DNA of 37,565 nucleotides from Microcystis viridis FACHB-1342. GTDB lineage: Bacteria > Cyanobacteriota > Cyanobacteriia > Cyanobacteriales > Microcystaceae. The stretch lies in NCBI RefSeq assembly GCF_014698335.1, contig NZ_JACJSV010000048.1, positions 1 to 37,565 on the forward strand, given 5' to 3'. The position numbers and the translations under genes were made by a program. Position 1 is the first letter of the stretch; each line of letters begins with the position of its first letter. Under the pieces are notes generated by a model. The model did not search any database. It saw nothing but the letters and a program-made list of their open reading frames with translations, and was not told the DNA's origin. This document shows positions 14,986 to 25,169 of the stretch, piece by piece.

Positions 14986-17625
14986 ATGGCCAAACAACTG
15001 GATTTCTTAGCTACTGGTCAAATTATACCCACGGCCTTACACCAAGAGATGGAACGCTCCTATCTAGAATATGCCATGAGTGTGATCGTGGGGCGAGCCT
15101 TGCCGGATGTACGCGATGGATTAAAACCAGTCCATCGTCGCATATTATACGCTATGCACGAACTCGGTTTAACCCCCGATCGCCCTTTTCGCAAATGTGC
15201 GCGGGTGGTGGGGGATGTCTTGGGTAAATATCATCCCCACGGCGATCAGTCAGTGTACGAGGCACTGGTTCGTATGGTACAGGATTTTTCCAGTCGTTAC
15301 CCACTTTTATCGGGCCATGGTAACTTTGGTTCGATCGATAACGACCCCCCGGCGGCCATGCGTTACACAGAAACCCGTTTGGCCGGCATCGGTGATCAGG
15401 CGGTTTTAGGGGGAATTAGCGATGCTATCGTTAATTTTAGCAGTAATTTTGATAATTCTCAACAGGAACCCGTTGTTTTACCCGCTCAGTTACCGATACT
15501 AATTCTTAATGGTTGTTCGGGTATTGCGGTAGGGATGGCGACTAATATCCCTCCCCATAATTTAGGGGAAGTGGTGGAAGGTTTAATCGCTTTGATCGAT
15601 AATCCCGATTTAAGCGAGGAAAAGTTAGTAGAAATTATCCCCGGTCCCGATTTTCCCACGGGAGGCGAGATTTTAGATGATACCGGCATTCGCGAGGCCT
15701 ATCGCACCGGTAGGGGGATTATTCCCGTGCGCGGAGTGGCGAAAACTGAAACAATTATCATTGAGGGCAAGCGCCGAAGGGAAAGGACGGCAATTGTGGT
15801 TACTGAGTTGCCTTTTCAGGTGAATAAGGCGGCATGGATTGAAAAAATCGCCGAATTAGTTAATTTAGGGAAATTGGAGGGAATTGCCGATATCCGCGAT
15901 GAAAGCAATCGCGAAGGCATTCGGGTGGTGATTGAATTAAAGCGGGAAAGTCAACCGCAGCAGGTTTTGGCCGCTTTATACCAACAAACGGCGCTGCAGA
16001 CTAATTTTGGGGCGATTATCCTGGCTTTGGTTGATAATCAACCCCGGCAGTTGTCTTTAAAACAAGTTTTACAGGAATTCTTGCACTTTCGAGAAACAAC
16101 TCTCACCCGTCAGTATGGCGATGAGTTGCAACAGGCCAGCGATCGCTTACACTTAGTCGAGGGTTTATTATTAGCTTTGCAGAATATCGATCGAGTGGTG
16201 GATATTCTCAAAAATGCCCCCGATGGGACGACGGCTAAGTATCGTTTTCAGGCAGAATTGGGCATTAGTGACCCTCAAGCTGATTCTATCTTAGCTATGC
16301 CTCTGCGTCGTTTAACCGGTTTGGAAAGACAAAAGTTAGAGACGGAAGCGACGGAATTACAAACAAAAATTCAACAATTGGAAACCCTCCTCCATAACCG
16401 TCAGGAGTTTCTCAAGTCTCTGAAAAAAGAATTGCGCTCTTTAAAGAAAAAATTCGCCGATAGCAGACGGACAAAAATTCGCACCGGCAAGTCGGGGGAC
16501 AGGAGACAGGAGACAGAAGGGAAGAAACAGGATTCTGTGGTGAAAAAACAGGAGACAGTCCCGATGAAAAAATTTTCACCCCCACAGACGAAAGAGGTTT
16601 CCTTACCTACACCCCACACCCCACACCCCACACCCTCTTTGAAGTCAGAAGTTAAAAAACAGGAGAATAAAGTTAAGAAAAAGCCTGAGAGTGAGAATGC
16701 ACCGAGTTTAAGCCTATTTACGCCCCAAGAACCCCCAGAAAATGCGATTTTATTGCTTGATGCAGAAGATAAAATTAGTTGGACGACACCGGAAGAGCGA
16801 GCGCCGGACCGGGGTTTAATTATCTATCAACAGGCGATCGAAAAACGGGAAAATTTTCTAGTTATCCTCGATAATGCTAAAGCTTACCCGATTGCTATCC
16901 GGGAAGTCCCCCCGCAAGCGAATCAACCGGTGTTAATCTCCAGTCTGCTGACCAAAACCGCCCAAAAAGAGTCAGAAGCCGTGTTAAATCAATTTTTCTT
17001 GACGGAACCTCAAAAAAATCAAGAATTGCTTTTACTGAGTCAACAGGGGCGAATAAAGCGGCTTCCCATTAATGAATTGGAGGGGGTTGGTAGTCGGGGT
17101 TTGTCCCTGATGAAATTGAAAGAAGATGATCGCCTATATGGTGCTATTTTTACTCACGAAGGCCTAGACTTAGCGATCGCCACCAGTAGTGGTCGGGTGT
17201 TGCGTTATCCTGTGCGCGAGGAATTATTGCCAATTATGGGTAAATCTGCCCAGGGTTTAGCAATTTTGCGATTGCGCTACGGGGAACATCTAGCTGGCTG
17301 TGTTTCTCTCCCCCATCGGGAAAATCTGCTGCTGATTTCGGGATTAGGTTACGGAAAAAGACTGGCGATCGAGAATTTACGCCTATCACAATTAGGCGAT
17401 CTTGGTTCACCCGCTTTACAATTCGTCAACAAACAGGATAGTTTAGCGGCCATGGTAGCGGCGCGGGCGGGGAGTATAGTGTTATTAAGTACCAATCAGA
17501 ATCGAAAACTACCCTTAGAGGTGGAAACTGTGGCAGTCACGGGTAAAGACGGGACAGGTTCACAATTAGTCAAACTCAACCCCACAGAAAAAATTATCAA
17601 AGCACAATTGTTACACCATCTCTAA
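14986..17625 (+). CDS. DNA gyrase/topoisomerase IV subunit A paralogue with repeat-derived linker
   Basis: 879 residues. The breakage-reunion domain runs to about residue 490 with catalytic Y127 (AAMRYTETR) and the quinolone-pocket segment [15 protein letters not shown] (Gln88 and Glu92 at the positions of E. coli Ser83 and Asp87, the motif I recall for one of two cyanobacterial A-subunit paralogues). The coiled-coil tower is at about 430-500. The C-terminal beta-pinwheel (about 590-879) has repeated RI..LP/RVLRYP blades but no clear QRRGGKG GyrA box, so gyrA versus parC cannot be decided. Between them, about residues 503-588, lies a low-complexity basic insert ([28 protein letters not shown]) encoded by DNA resembling intergenic repeats. 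The next gene starts 5 bp after its stop. Confidence 0.93.
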   Translation: MAKQLDFLATGQIIPTALHQEMERSYLEYAMSVIVGRALPDVRDGLKPVHRRILYAMHELGLTPDRPFRKCARVVGDVLGKYHPHGDQSVYEALVRMVQDFSSRYPLLSGHGNFGSIDNDPPAAMRYTETRLAGIGDQAVLGGISDAIVNFSSNFDNSQQEPVVLPAQLPILILNGCSGIAVGMATNIPPHNLGEVVEGLIALIDNPDLSEEKLVEIIPGPDFPTGGEILDDTGIREAYRTGRGIIPVRGVAKTETIIIEGKRRRERTAIVVTELPFQVNKAAWIEKIAELVNLGKLEGIADIRDESNREGIRVVIELKRESQPQQVLAALYQQTALQTNFGAIILALVDNQPRQLSLKQVLQEFLHFRETTLTRQYGDELQQASDRLHLVEGLLLALQNIDRVVDILKNAPDGTTAKYRFQAELGISDPQADSILAMPLRRLTGLERQKLETEATELQTKIQQLETLLHNRQEFLKSLKKELRSLKKKFADSRRTKIRTGKSGDRRQETEGKKQDSVVKKQETVPMKKFSPPQTKEVSLPTPHTPHPTPSLKSEVKKQENKVKKKPESENAPSLSLFTPQEPPENAILLLDAEDKISWTTPEERAPDRGLIIYQQAIEKRENFLVILDNAKAYPIAIREVPPQANQPVLISSLLTKTAQKESEAVLNQFFLTEPQKNQELLLLSQQGRIKRLPINELEGVGSRGLSLMKLKEDDRLYGAIFTHEGLDLAIATSSGRVLRYPVREELLPIMGKSAQGLAILRLRYGEHLAGCVSLPHRENLLLISGLGYGKRLAIENLRLSQLGDLGSPALQFVNKQDSLAAMVAARAGSIVLLSTNQNRKLPLEVETVAVTGKDGTGSQLVKLNPTEKIIKAQLLHHL

Positions 17626-17629
17626 GTCA

Positions 17630-18313
17630 ATGGCGAAAAAACCGAAAAATGTTGCTCGTAAACACCGAAATTGGCAAAAATGGTTAAAACTAACTCTGGT
17701 CGCAGTTTTTGGGTTTATTATACTTAATTTAGCGATTAATTTAGCCATCCGCTGGCCAATTAATCAACAAAAACCCGTTGATGCCATCTTAGTTTTGGGG
17801 GGCAGCATTCGTCGGGAAATTTATGTGGCCAATCTGGCCAAGCAATACCCCAATATACCGATTTTAATTTCCCAAGGCTCGAAAGATCCCTGTATTTTAT
17901 TACTATTTGAACGGGCAAAAGCACCAAAAACTAACGTCTGGTTAGAAAAGTGTGCTAATTCTACCTTCGGCAATTTTTTCTTTGCCGTGCCAATTTTAAA
18001 ACAATGGGGAGTACATAAAGTAAAAGTTGTCACTTCTCCTACTCATTTACCCCGCGCTAAATGGTTAGCAGAAATTCACTTGCAATCCCACGGTATAGCA
18101 GTAGAAATCGATGCAGTCCGAGAAATTGGTATCCCTGGTAATCACGAATCAAAGCTAAAAACTGGTTTAGATGTGACTAGAAGTATAATTTGGGCTTTTG
18201 TCGGACAATTAATCTCTCCCCCCTGTTGGCAAGTCATTCCCTTAAATTCCGTTGATTTAGAAGCTTGGCGCGATCAAGGTTTTCAATGTGAATATCAAGG
18301 TAAGATCAGCTAA
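17630..18313 (+). CDS. DUF218/YdcF-like membrane-anchored protein
   Basis: 227 residues. A basic N-terminus (MAKKPKNVARKHRNWQKW) precedes one membrane helix (about 19-42). The DUF218 domain then starts at VDAILVLGGSIRREIYVANL, with LISQG, NSTFGNFFFAVPILKQWG and VVTSPTHLPRAKWLAE. The family includes SanA/YdcF proteins linked to envelope integrity; the reaction is unknown, though a nucleotide-binding Rossmann-like fold is established for YdcF. It lies 5 bases after the gyrase-like gene and is probably co-transcribed. The ATG at 17630 is the only good start. Confidence 0.88.
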   Translation: MAKKPKNVARKHRNWQKWLKLTLVAVFGFIILNLAINLAIRWPINQQKPVDAILVLGGSIRREIYVANLAKQYPNIPILISQGSKDPCILLLFERAKAPKTNVWLEKCANSTFGNFFFAVPILKQWGVHKVKVVTSPTHLPRAKWLAEIHLQSHGIAVEIDAVREIGIPGNHESKLKTGLDVTRSIIWAFVGQLISPPCWQVIPLNSVDLEAWRDQGFQCEYQGKIS

Positions 18314-18452
18314 ACCATCCTCTCCCAGTTAGTTTTTTAGCGGCTGCATCCCATGTTTGTAAATCCACTAAGTTGGGGTTTTTAAAGGCAAACTCTCTCT
18401 TTCCACTTGCCACTTCCCTATACCTTTTAAATAGGATTTAGTATCAGAAACC

Positions 18453-19109
18453 CTATCGGGAATTTGCGCGGGAATTTGCGATCGCATCTAGAGCCAGATT
18501 CAGTTTCAGCACGTTAACCCCCGGTTCGCCGAAGATGCCGAGAAAGCGCTCGTCGGTGTTTTTGATAATCAGTATCTCCACTTGATTCGTCGGTAATCCC
18601 CGCACCTGCGCCACCCGCTCGATCTGCGCTCTGGCGGCCTCTGGGGTGATATGGGGATCGAGACTGGAACCGGAGGTATATACCAGAGCTGCGGTGGGTT
18701 TGATTCCCGCTTTCTCTAATCGGGGAATCTCCCCCTCTATAGCTTTCGCCGGATCAGGATCGGGTTTTCCTTTAATGCGATCGATCAATACAGGGTTACT
18801 GGGAGCTAGGTTACTCGCTCCCGAAATTCCGGTTTGCAAGATCTTGTTAGGATCGTTTTTCGGATCGGCCGTACTGTAGTCGGTGGTACTCGGACGACTA
18901 TTAAAATAGCGATCACTGGTGAAAGGTTGCCCAATTAGAGCCGAACCCACCACTTGACCTTGATTATTGGTAATTAAACTCCCGTTCGCTTGCCAGGGAA
19001 AAAGAATTTGACCGATGGCGATCATCGAGAAAGGATAGATCAGCGCAGTGATCACCCAGAGAACTAGGGTAGAACGGATGGCTCTACCGGCCTCGCGTGC
19101 AAAACTCAT
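18453..19109 (-). CDS. kdpC: K+-transporting ATPase subunit C
   Basis: 218 residues from ATG 19109, preceded by GAGG on the minus strand; an in-frame start at 19205 overlaps the kdpF-like gene and is rejected. One membrane helix (about 12-34) is followed by the KdpC signature: GQPFTSDRYFNSRPSTTDYS, SGASNLAPSNP, then DPHITPEAA and the ending LNLALD. KdpC stabilises the KdpA-KdpB complex and raises its affinity for ATP. Last gene of the operon here. No kdpD sensor or kdpE regulator is present. The final codons contain a 12-bp tandem repeat (ANSRANSR). Confidence 0.95.
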   Translation of the reverse strand: MSFAREAGRAIRSTLVLWVITALIYPFSMIAIGQILFPWQANGSLITNNQGQVVGSALIGQPFTSDRYFNSRPSTTDYSTADPKNDPNKILQTGISGASNLAPSNPVLIDRIKGKPDPDPAKAIEGEIPRLEKAGIKPTAALVYTSGSSLDPHITPEAARAQIERVAQVRGLPTNQVEILIIKNTDERFLGIFGEPGVNVLKLNLALDAIANSRANSR

Positions 19110-19111
19110 GA

Positions 19112-19318
19112 TTAAAACCTCTCCGGTATAAAGATGACAAGGAATAGATAGATAAATAAAGCAAAAGCGACTAATCCTAAAAGGGTTAACGCAGAAGCTT
19201 GCCACCTATCGATAGTGCTTCCCGTAGAAGCTTGAACGATGGAGGAGAAAAGAATTGTTAGACAGAAATTTAAGAAAATATACCAAAAAAATCGGTATTT
19301 TCTAAGGGATACTTTCAT
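19112..19318 (-). CDS. kdpF: KdpF-like small membrane subunit
   Basis: 68 residues with two hydrophobic segments (about 10-30 and 42-62). The C-terminal segment ending in LFLVIFIPERF is typical of KdpF proteins. The N-terminal 35 residues are an extension seen in the small protein that some cyanobacteria encode between kdpB and kdpC (sometimes called kdpG). Two bases separate it from kdpC, so the two are coupled. KdpF stabilises the pump complex in other bacteria. It is separated from kdpB by the methyltransferase gene and a tandem repeat, an unusual disruption. Confidence 0.75.
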   Translation of the reverse strand: MKVSLRKYRFFWYIFLNFCLTILFSSIVQASTGSTIDRWQASALTLLGLVAFALFIYLFLVIFIPERF

Positions 19319-19392
19319 AAGAATTAGAGTTTTTGGGCGATTTGTTTTTGCCAGTAAATCAAGAAAATAGCTGTAGTTGTCAAAAATTATCA

Positions 19393-19466
19393 GACACCCC
19401 CCTTATCAAGGGGGGATTAAGGGGGGATCGACACCCCCCTTATCAAGGGGGGATTAAGGGGGGATC
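19393..19466. repeat. Two tandem 37-bp units rich in G/C runs
   Basis: The 37-bp unit (19393-19429, 19430-19466) is repeated exactly and contains CCCCCCTTATCAAGGGGGG, a perfect hairpin with a short loop, followed by ATTAAGGGGGG. Similar CCCCC-TT-AAGGGGG units are common intergenic repeats in cyanobacteria. They sit between the methyltransferase stop and kdpF and could stop or slow transcription toward kdpFC. Confidence 0.8.
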
Positions 19467-19492
19467 AAAGACAAAATCTATTTTCAATTTAA

Positions 19493-20431
19493 TTATAACC
19501 ACTTACTTAGCTGTAGTTGTCGATAGGTTGTCTTGTTCTCCTTTTTCAATTCATAGTTAAGAATACATTGGCCCACATATCTAGCCAAATTAATAGGAAC
19601 AGCATTGCCAATCATTTGTTCTAGATTAGATTTTGTTCCAGCAAAAATAAAGTCTTTAGGAAAAGTTTGAATATAGCTTCGCTCCCTCGTTGTTAGCGGT
19701 CTTAATTTTTCCTTAAGATGACAAGCATCCCCGGGATGTTGTCGATAGGTTTTGGGAACTGGTCGATTTACTCCTCGAATAGTAGGGCTAGGTTCATAAA
19801 TACTGAATATCGCCCTTCTTTGATAGCTTCTAGGATGTCTATAATAGTATTCTATATCTAATTCTTTGCCCATATAGTCAAATACAGTCAGAGGTTGACT
19901 TGATAGATTTTCATTAATTTCATCGATTAAAAAATCATCTTCTTCCTTCATTTTACCGATCAGAAAATATCTTTTTCTAGTTTGAGGAACTCCGCAGTAA
20001 CAAGAATTAATAACTTTTTCAGTTAAACCATAACCATGGCTTTTAAAAATTTGTTTTGCTTGAATGAGTATTTTACTTTTCTCAATTCTATCCACATTTT
20101 CCATAACAAACCATTGGGGACTTACTCTAGTTACAATTTCAGCGAATGTGAGCGTTAGATTCGCTCGTCCTAAACCCTCGTCTCTCTTCCCAGCACTGGA
20201 AAAGTCTTGACAAGGAGGGCTGCCGACAATAATCTCAGGATTATATTGAGCCAATATTTCTTGGCTACATTCTCTAGATAAATCGACATTAAATATCGGA
20301 TGACTAAAGTTATTTCTATAGACATCTATAGCAGGTATCCAATTATCAAATGCGGCCACAATAGTAAACCCCGCTTTCTGGAAACCTAAAGATAAACCAC
20401 CACAACCAGCGAATAAATCGATTGTGATCAT
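19493..20431 (-). CDS. C5-cytosine DNA methyltransferase, orphan
   Basis: 312 residues if started at ATG 20431, which has a strong GAGGAGGGAGC just upstream on the minus strand; the open frame continues back to 20716 (see separate entry). Motif I is DLFAGCGGLSLGF, motif IV is GSPPCQDFS with catalytic Cys, then MENV (VI), QTRKRYFLIG (VIII) and GNAVP (X), so all catalytic elements are present. It transfers methyl from SAM to C5 of cytosine. The adjacent restriction-enzyme remnant resembles HindVP-type enzymes (GRCGYC), suggesting the same target (inference). No intact restriction gene is nearby. AT-rich codon use contrasts with the GC-rich kdpA and kdpB around it. Confidence 0.93.
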   Translation of the reverse strand: MITIDLFAGCGGLSLGFQKAGFTIVAAFDNWIPAIDVYRNNFSHPIFNVDLSRECSQEILAQYNPEIIVGSPPCQDFSSAGKRDEGLGRANLTLTFAEIVTRVSPQWFVMENVDRIEKSKILIQAKQIFKSHGYGLTEKVINSCYCGVPQTRKRYFLIGKMKEEDDFLIDEINENLSSQPLTVFDYMGKELDIEYYYRHPRSYQRRAIFSIYEPSPTIRGVNRPVPKTYRQHPGDACHLKEKLRPLTTRERSYIQTFPKDFIFAGTKSNLEQMIGNAVPINLARYVGQCILNYELKKENKTTYRQLQLSKWL

Positions 20432-20716
20432 TTTGCTCCCTCCTCTAAATTGACTCTCGAAAGCATAAAATAAATTATCGGAATCGGGAGCTAGACCGTA
20501 TAACTCTTTTGTACTTAACTCCGCCAGTTGAATTTTTAAATTTTTATCGAGTTTCAGATATACATTTTTCAGTCCTTTCCCATCTAAGTAAGCGCACAAA
20601 GAAGCTGGAAATGAGGAGTTAAATTGATTTTTACCCCAGGTTTCTTTTTGGGTAAAATCCCGATTCGAGTGCTTCAATCCGAATAAACTAGGCTTAAATA
20701 TTGCCGATTTTGCCAT
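20432..20716 (-). pseudogene. N-terminal remnant of a type II restriction endonuclease, in frame with the methyltransferase
   Basis: 95 codons from ATG 20716 run without a stop into the methyltransferase start. LFGLKHSNRDF..KETWGKNQFNSSFPASL and LYGLAPDSDNLFYAFES resemble, from memory, the first 90 residues of HindVP-family endonucleases; the catalytic remainder is missing. The ATG overlaps the kdpB stop (TAATG), so the fragment is translationally coupled to kdpB, and a 407-residue fusion protein may be made besides the free methyltransferase. It appears to be what is left of a restriction gene after deletion brought it in frame with its methylase. Confidence 0.75.
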
Positions 20717-22875
20717 TACCTCAACCCGATCGCTGAAATTATCTCATCAATAATCTTAATAGCAATAAACGGCGCAATCATGCCTCCCACGCCGTAGATG
20801 AGGATATTGCGCCGCAATAGTTGGTCAGCCGTGAGCGGGCGAAATTGAACGCCTTTAAGTGCTAGGGGAATCAAAACGGGGATAATCAGGGCATTGTAGA
20901 TCAGGGCTGAGACGATCGCCGATTGAGCGCTTTTCAAACCCATGATATTTAAAGCACCGATCCCGGCAGCGGCGAAAATCGTCGGGATAATGGCGAAATA
21001 CTTCGCGATATCGTTAGCTACCGAAAACGTGGTCAGGGCGCCGCGGGTAATTAATAACTGTTTGCCGATGGTCACTAAATCGATCAGCTTGGTCGGGTCG
21101 GAATCGAGGTCCACCATATTGGCCGCCTCCTTCGCCGCTTGGGTTCCGGAGTTCATCGCCACACCGACATTAGCCTGGGCCAGTGCGGGTGCGTCGTTGG
21201 TACCGTCTCCCGTCATAGCAACTAACTTGCCCTTGGCTTGCTCGCGACGGATCACCTCGATCTTATCTTCTGGGGTGGCCTCGGCGATAAAATCATCCAC
21301 CCCCGCCTCCGCCGCAATCACCGAGGCCGTGATCTGGTTGTCGCCGGTGAGCATGATCGTTCTCACACCCATGCGCCGTAATTGGTCGAAACGCTCTTTT
21401 AATCCCGGCTTCACGATGTCCTTGAGATAGATCACCCCGTAGATATCGTTACCCCGACAGACGGCGAGGGGAGTCCCCCCCAAACGGGAAACCCTTTCCT
21501 GTGCCTCATCGAGGGTATCGGGAACGGAACCACCGCGGGAACGGACGAAACCTTTAATCGCGTCTACGGCTCCCTTACGGTATTCCTCCCCGTCCCTATC
21601 GGTGCCGCTCATGCGGGTACGAGCGGAGAATGGGATTGCCTCGCCGGGTTGGCCATCGATATCGAGGTTTGCGCCCAAATTCCGGGCTAAAGCAACGATC
21701 GAGCGTCCTTCCGGGGTTTCGTCGAAAAGGCTGGCCGCTAGACAGACGCGGGCTAATTCCTCGAGGTTATGACCGTTGACGGGGATAAATTCGTCAGCTA
21801 GCCGGTTGCCGAGGGTGATTGTTCCCGTTTTGTCGAGAAGGAGGGTATTTACGTCGCCGCAGGCTTCCACCGCGCGTCCAGAGGTGGCGATGACATTAAA
21901 CTGAGCCACACGATCCATGCCGGCGATACCGATCGCACTCAATAAACCGCCGATCGTCGTGGGAATGAGGGCGACGAGGAGGGAGATCAAGATGGCGATA
22001 CTGGAGCCGGCCCGAAAGGTATCCGCAACCGCCGGCCCGAGGCTCGTTTCCAGAAAACCAGCGATATAGTTCCCGATCGAGGGAATCGTGGCCACGACAA
22101 TTAAAAAGACCTGGGTTAACACGGCCAGAAGTACCGTCAGGGCGATCTCGTTGGGGGTTTTCGTGCGCTCGGCCCCTTCCACCAGGGAGATCATGCGATC
22201 GATAAAACCCCGGCCGGGATCTTGGGTGATCCGCACTGTCAACTCGTCCGAGAGAAGCCGCGTACCACCGGTGACGGAACTGGCGATGTCAGTGCCGGGT
22301 TGTTTGAGGACGGGGGCCGATTCTCCGGTGATCGCCGATTCATCCACCGAACCGATTCCCTCGATCACTTCCCCGTCGGCGGGAATCACGTCCCCGGCCA
22401 GCAGTTTTACCCGATCACCCCGATGCAAGGCCGTGGAACTGACCGACTCGATCGAGCCGTCGGCCAGGATTTTTCTGGCGATCGTGTCGCTGCGGGTGGA
22501 GCGTAGGGCATCGGCCTGGGCTTTTCCCCGTCCCTCTGCGATCGCCTCGGCGAAGTTGGCAAACAGCACCGTCAAGAAGAGGATCAGGGTGATGATGCCG
22601 TTAAGTAGCCGTTGTTGTCCCCTCTCCCCAGCGATCGTGCCGAATAGATGCGGGTCGATCGTCACCAGGGCCGTGACGATTGTTCCCAACCAGACCACGA
22701 ATAGGACAGGGTTACGCACGGCGATGCGCGGGTCGAGTTTGAGGAAGGACTGCTGGATCGCGCTTTGATAGAGACCGGTCCGGTTTACCTTGGGGGTATG
22801 GCGGCGGTCGTCCCGGCGACCTCTCGGCACTCGCAACGGGCGGGGGGACTTAGAATTTCCTCTGTTCGTTCTCAT
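20716..22875 (-). CDS. kdpB: K+-transporting P-type ATPase subunit B
   Basis: 719 residues. Catalytic Asp 348 lies in [12 protein letters not shown], the TGES phosphatase loop in [10 protein letters not shown], and the hinge in [25 protein letters not shown]. Membrane segments are in the expected KdpB places. The N-terminus carries an Arg-rich extension of about 30 residues ([20 protein letters not shown]). It hydrolyses ATP to power K+ uptake by KdpA. Codon use is GC-rich. A MITE separates it from kdpA upstream, and the restriction remnant begins on its stop codon. Confidence 0.97.
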   Translation of the reverse strand: MRTNRGNSKSPRPLRVPRGRRDDRRHTPKVNRTGLYQSAIQQSFLKLDPRIAVRNPVLFVVWLGTIVTALVTIDPHLFGTIAGERGQQRLLNGIITLILFLTVLFANFAEAIAEGRGKAQADALRSTRSDTIARKILADGSIESVSSTALHRGDRVKLLAGDVIPADGEVIEGIGSVDESAITGESAPVLKQPGTDIASSVTGGTRLLSDELTVRITQDPGRGFIDRMISLVEGAERTKTPNEIALTVLLAVLTQVFLIVVATIPSIGNYIAGFLETSLGPAVADTFRAGSSIAILISLLVALIPTTIGGLLSAIGIAGMDRVAQFNVIATSGRAVEACGDVNTLLLDKTGTITLGNRLADEFIPVNGHNLEELARVCLAASLFDETPEGRSIVALARNLGANLDIDGQPGEAIPFSARTRMSGTDRDGEEYRKGAVDAIKGFVRSRGGSVPDTLDEAQERVSRLGGTPLAVCRGNDIYGVIYLKDIVKPGLKERFDQLRRMGVRTIMLTGDNQITASVIAAEAGVDDFIAEATPEDKIEVIRREQAKGKLVAMTGDGTNDAPALAQANVGVAMNSGTQAAKEAANMVDLDSDPTKLIDLVTIGKQLLITRGALTTFSVANDIAKYFAIIPTIFAAAGIGALNIMGLKSAQSAIVSALIYNALIIPVLIPLALKGVQFRPLTADQLLRRNILIYGVGGMIAPFIAIKIIDEIISAIGLR

Positions 22876-22884
22876 AAATTATCT

Positions 22885-23099
22885 AGGGCTGGTTGAATAA
22901 ATCTAAAAACCTTGTTGGGTAAGACTTTTAGACCTTTTGTCAATCAAAAAGTACTGGATATGGGAGTGATCGGGGGGAAATTTAGGCACTTTTTCCCTGA
23001 AAATTAGGTAATTGGCCACCTCAAAACTGGTAAAACCCCACACCCCACACCCCACACCCCACACCCTACCCCCCGGAAAAACTTTTTGCCGCAAACCCT
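22885..23099 (+). repeat. MITE family A, copy 3 (inside the kdp operon)
   Basis: 215 bp from AGGGCTGGTTGAATAAATC to TTTTTGCCGCAAACCCT. Flanks ATCT and GTCT agree at three of four positions, an aged target duplication. It lies between kdpA and kdpB, so kdpB must be read through it or from a promoter inside or beside it. Confidence 0.82.
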
Positions 23100-23109
23100 G
23101 TCTAAACTC

Positions 23110-24855
23110 CTAGCCGATCATCCGGGTGATTTGAAAGGCTTCCGCGATCGGACCCAAGGCCAATATCGGCAAGAAAGTGAGCGCACCGAGAATTAAAATC
23201 ACCCCCGCCGTCACGCCGGTAAAGAGTCCGGTATCGGTGTGGAGGGTTCCGGTGGTGGCGGCAACTGGTTGTTTGCGGGACATCCCATCGGCTAACAAGA
23301 GCAGGGCGGCGATCGGAATATACCGTCCGGCGAGTAAACTGAAGCAGGCGCTCAGATTCCACCAGAGAGCGGTCATCGTCGGTTTCGCCCCAGCCGCGAT
23401 CGCAAGTGGTGCGGGCTGGGAATCTCCTAGTCCCTCGAAGCCCGATCCGTTATTGGCGGCGGCGGAAGCGTACTCGTAGATAACTTGAGATAATCCGTGA
23501 AAGCCGGGGTTACTGATGCCTTGAAAATCAGGGATAGCAAGGGCGATCGCTCCGGGGATAAGGATGGCGATCGGGTGAACCAGCAGAATTAAAAAACTCG
23601 CTAACACCACTTCCCGTTTCTCAATTTTGCGCCCGAGGAATTCCGGGGTTCTTCCCACCATTAGCCCGGTGACGAATACTGCGAGGATTAGATAGGCAAA
23701 CAGGTAGGCGGTGCCAGTTCCCTGGCCTCCGAAAACGATTTGCAGGAAAAGATTCGAGAGGGTGGCGAAGCCGCCGTTCGGCATCAAGGAATCGTGCATG
23801 GCGATCACCGCACCGCACATGGTGGCCGTGGTAGTTACCGCGTACAAGGCCGATTGCGCCCAACCGAAGCGTACTTCTTTGCCCTCAAAGTTAACCGCTC
23901 GATCGACCCCTAGCAGCGAGTTAATCGCCTGGTTGCCGTTATATTCCCCGATCGCTGTGATGATCGTAAAGCCGATGAATATACCGAGGGGAATTAGATA
24001 GATTAATCGAGCTTGCTTGAGATTATCGGCGAAAACCCCGTAGGTATAGATCAGGGAGGACGGAATCGATAAAATCGCCACTAACTGCACGAGATTCGTG
24101 AATCCGTTCGGATTTTCTAAGGGGTGGGCCGAGTTGCTGGCGAAAAATCCCCCGCCGTTTTCTCCCAATTCCTTAATAATCTCGAAGTGGGCCACCGGAC
24201 CGCGGGCGATCGCCTGACTCAGGTTGGGGTTTTCTAGCGTCGGCAAGATCGCTGGGCCAGCGAGGGTTTCCGGAACTCCGGCGATGATCAGGGCAATTGC
24301 CCCCACGATCGAGATCGGTAAGAGGATACGGGTGATCGCTCGGATCAGATCCACGTAGAAATTGCCCAACGGTCGCCCCGTCAGTCCCCGAATAAAGGCG
24401 ATCCCCACCGCTAGACCGGTTCCGGCCGAGGTGAACATCTGGTAGCCGAGTCCCCAGATCTGACTCGCGTAGCTGAGGGTGGTTTCTCCGGAATAATGCT
24501 GTTGGTTGGTGTTGGTGATAAAGGAAATCGTCGTATGTAGCGTGGTGTCCCAAGTGGGAGCGGGGATCGCCGTCGGGTTGAGGGGAAGGACTTCTTGGCC
24601 CGCAATCAGGGAAAAAACCAGAATTGCCATCACCGCGTTACTGTAGAGAACGGCGCGGAGGTACTGCCAGCCGGTCATATTCTCTTTCCCTTTCACCCCG
24701 ACGAAGCTGTAAAGAAGACTCTCGACTCGATCGCACAGTGGGTCGAGTAGGGTTCTCCGTTCCATGAAAACCCTCGCCATATAGCGCCCGAAAAAGGGGC
24801 TGATTGCCACGATTATCAGGATCGTGAGCGCGATTTGAATCCATCCTTGCAACAT
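23110..24855 (-). CDS. kdpA: K+-transporting ATPase subunit A
   Basis: 581 residues, hydrophobic throughout with about ten membrane segments. Selectivity-type loops are visible: [35 protein letters not shown] and [15 protein letters not shown]. KdpA forms the K+ channel-like subunit that passes ions to KdpB. It is the first gene of the operon. The rather high GC of this and kdpB differs from the AT-rich neighbours. No sensor genes or recognised riboswitch lie upstream. Confidence 0.97.
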   Translation of the reverse strand: MLQGWIQIALTILIIVAISPFFGRYMARVFMERRTLLDPLCDRVESLLYSFVGVKGKENMTGWQYLRAVLYSNAVMAILVFSLIAGQEVLPLNPTAIPAPTWDTTLHTTISFITNTNQQHYSGETTLSYASQIWGLGYQMFTSAGTGLAVGIAFIRGLTGRPLGNFYVDLIRAITRILLPISIVGAIALIIAGVPETLAGPAILPTLENPNLSQAIARGPVAHFEIIKELGENGGGFFASNSAHPLENPNGFTNLVQLVAILSIPSSLIYTYGVFADNLKQARLIYLIPLGIFIGFTIITAIGEYNGNQAINSLLGVDRAVNFEGKEVRFGWAQSALYAVTTTATMCGAVIAMHDSLMPNGGFATLSNLFLQIVFGGQGTGTAYLFAYLILAVFVTGLMVGRTPEFLGRKIEKREVVLASFLILLVHPIAILIPGAIALAIPDFQGISNPGFHGLSQVIYEYASAAANNGSGFEGLGDSQPAPLAIAAGAKPTMTALWWNLSACFSLLAGRYIPIAALLLLADGMSRKQPVAATTGTLHTDTGLFTGVTAGVILILGALTFLPILALGPIAEAFQITRMIG

Positions 24856-24890
24856 GGTTCGATCGACTCCGAAAAAAGGCTAGTGGTCAT

Positions 24891-24938
24891 TGAGCTTGTG
24901 GAAATGTGGCGGCTCAATCGACGGATTCGACAAGCTCA
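24891..24938. repeat. TGAGCTTGT / ACAAGCTCA hairpin
   Basis: Nine-base perfect arms around a 30-base loop containing GGCGGCTC. TGAGCTTGTCGAA-type units are widespread intergenic repeats in bacteria. It lies in the kdpA leader and could affect the transcript. Confidence 0.5.
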
Positions 24939-25169
24939 CCGTCCATGGTCGACCGGGAAACTCAGGGGTTCGCTGTCTCGAAACCGCTTGAGAAAACCAA
25001 GTTTGTCTAATTATTAGCGATCGTTAACCAGTGGATGATCGAGGGATTACTATCGCCTCTGCTGGGATGATTATAGCGATTTCAGGGCAGTCGCACACAA
25101 TTCTTAACATTTTTGGACTTTGGACAAAGAAAAAAAGATTTGCGTAAAATTTACGGGTTCTCCTAGACT

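Noticed and set aside
16401-16631. Minus-strand frame inside the gyrase-like gene
   Set aside because: Antisense to the low-complexity linker; no start signal or family.
19393-19466. Possible CRISPR-like array
   Set aside because: Two exact units in direct contact with no spacer; this is a tandem repeat. No array of repeats with unique spacers was seen anywhere in the window.
22088-22768. 226-codon plus-strand frame opposite kdpB
   Set aside because: Shadow frame caused by GC-rich codons of kdpB; no motif recognised. The same applies to 20942-21430 and to 24173-24553 opposite or beside kdpA.
24856-25030. Riboswitch (ydaO or similar) upstream of kdpA
   Set aside because: I compared by eye with the conserved ydaO segments and found no match; only a generic TGAGCTTGT hairpin is present.
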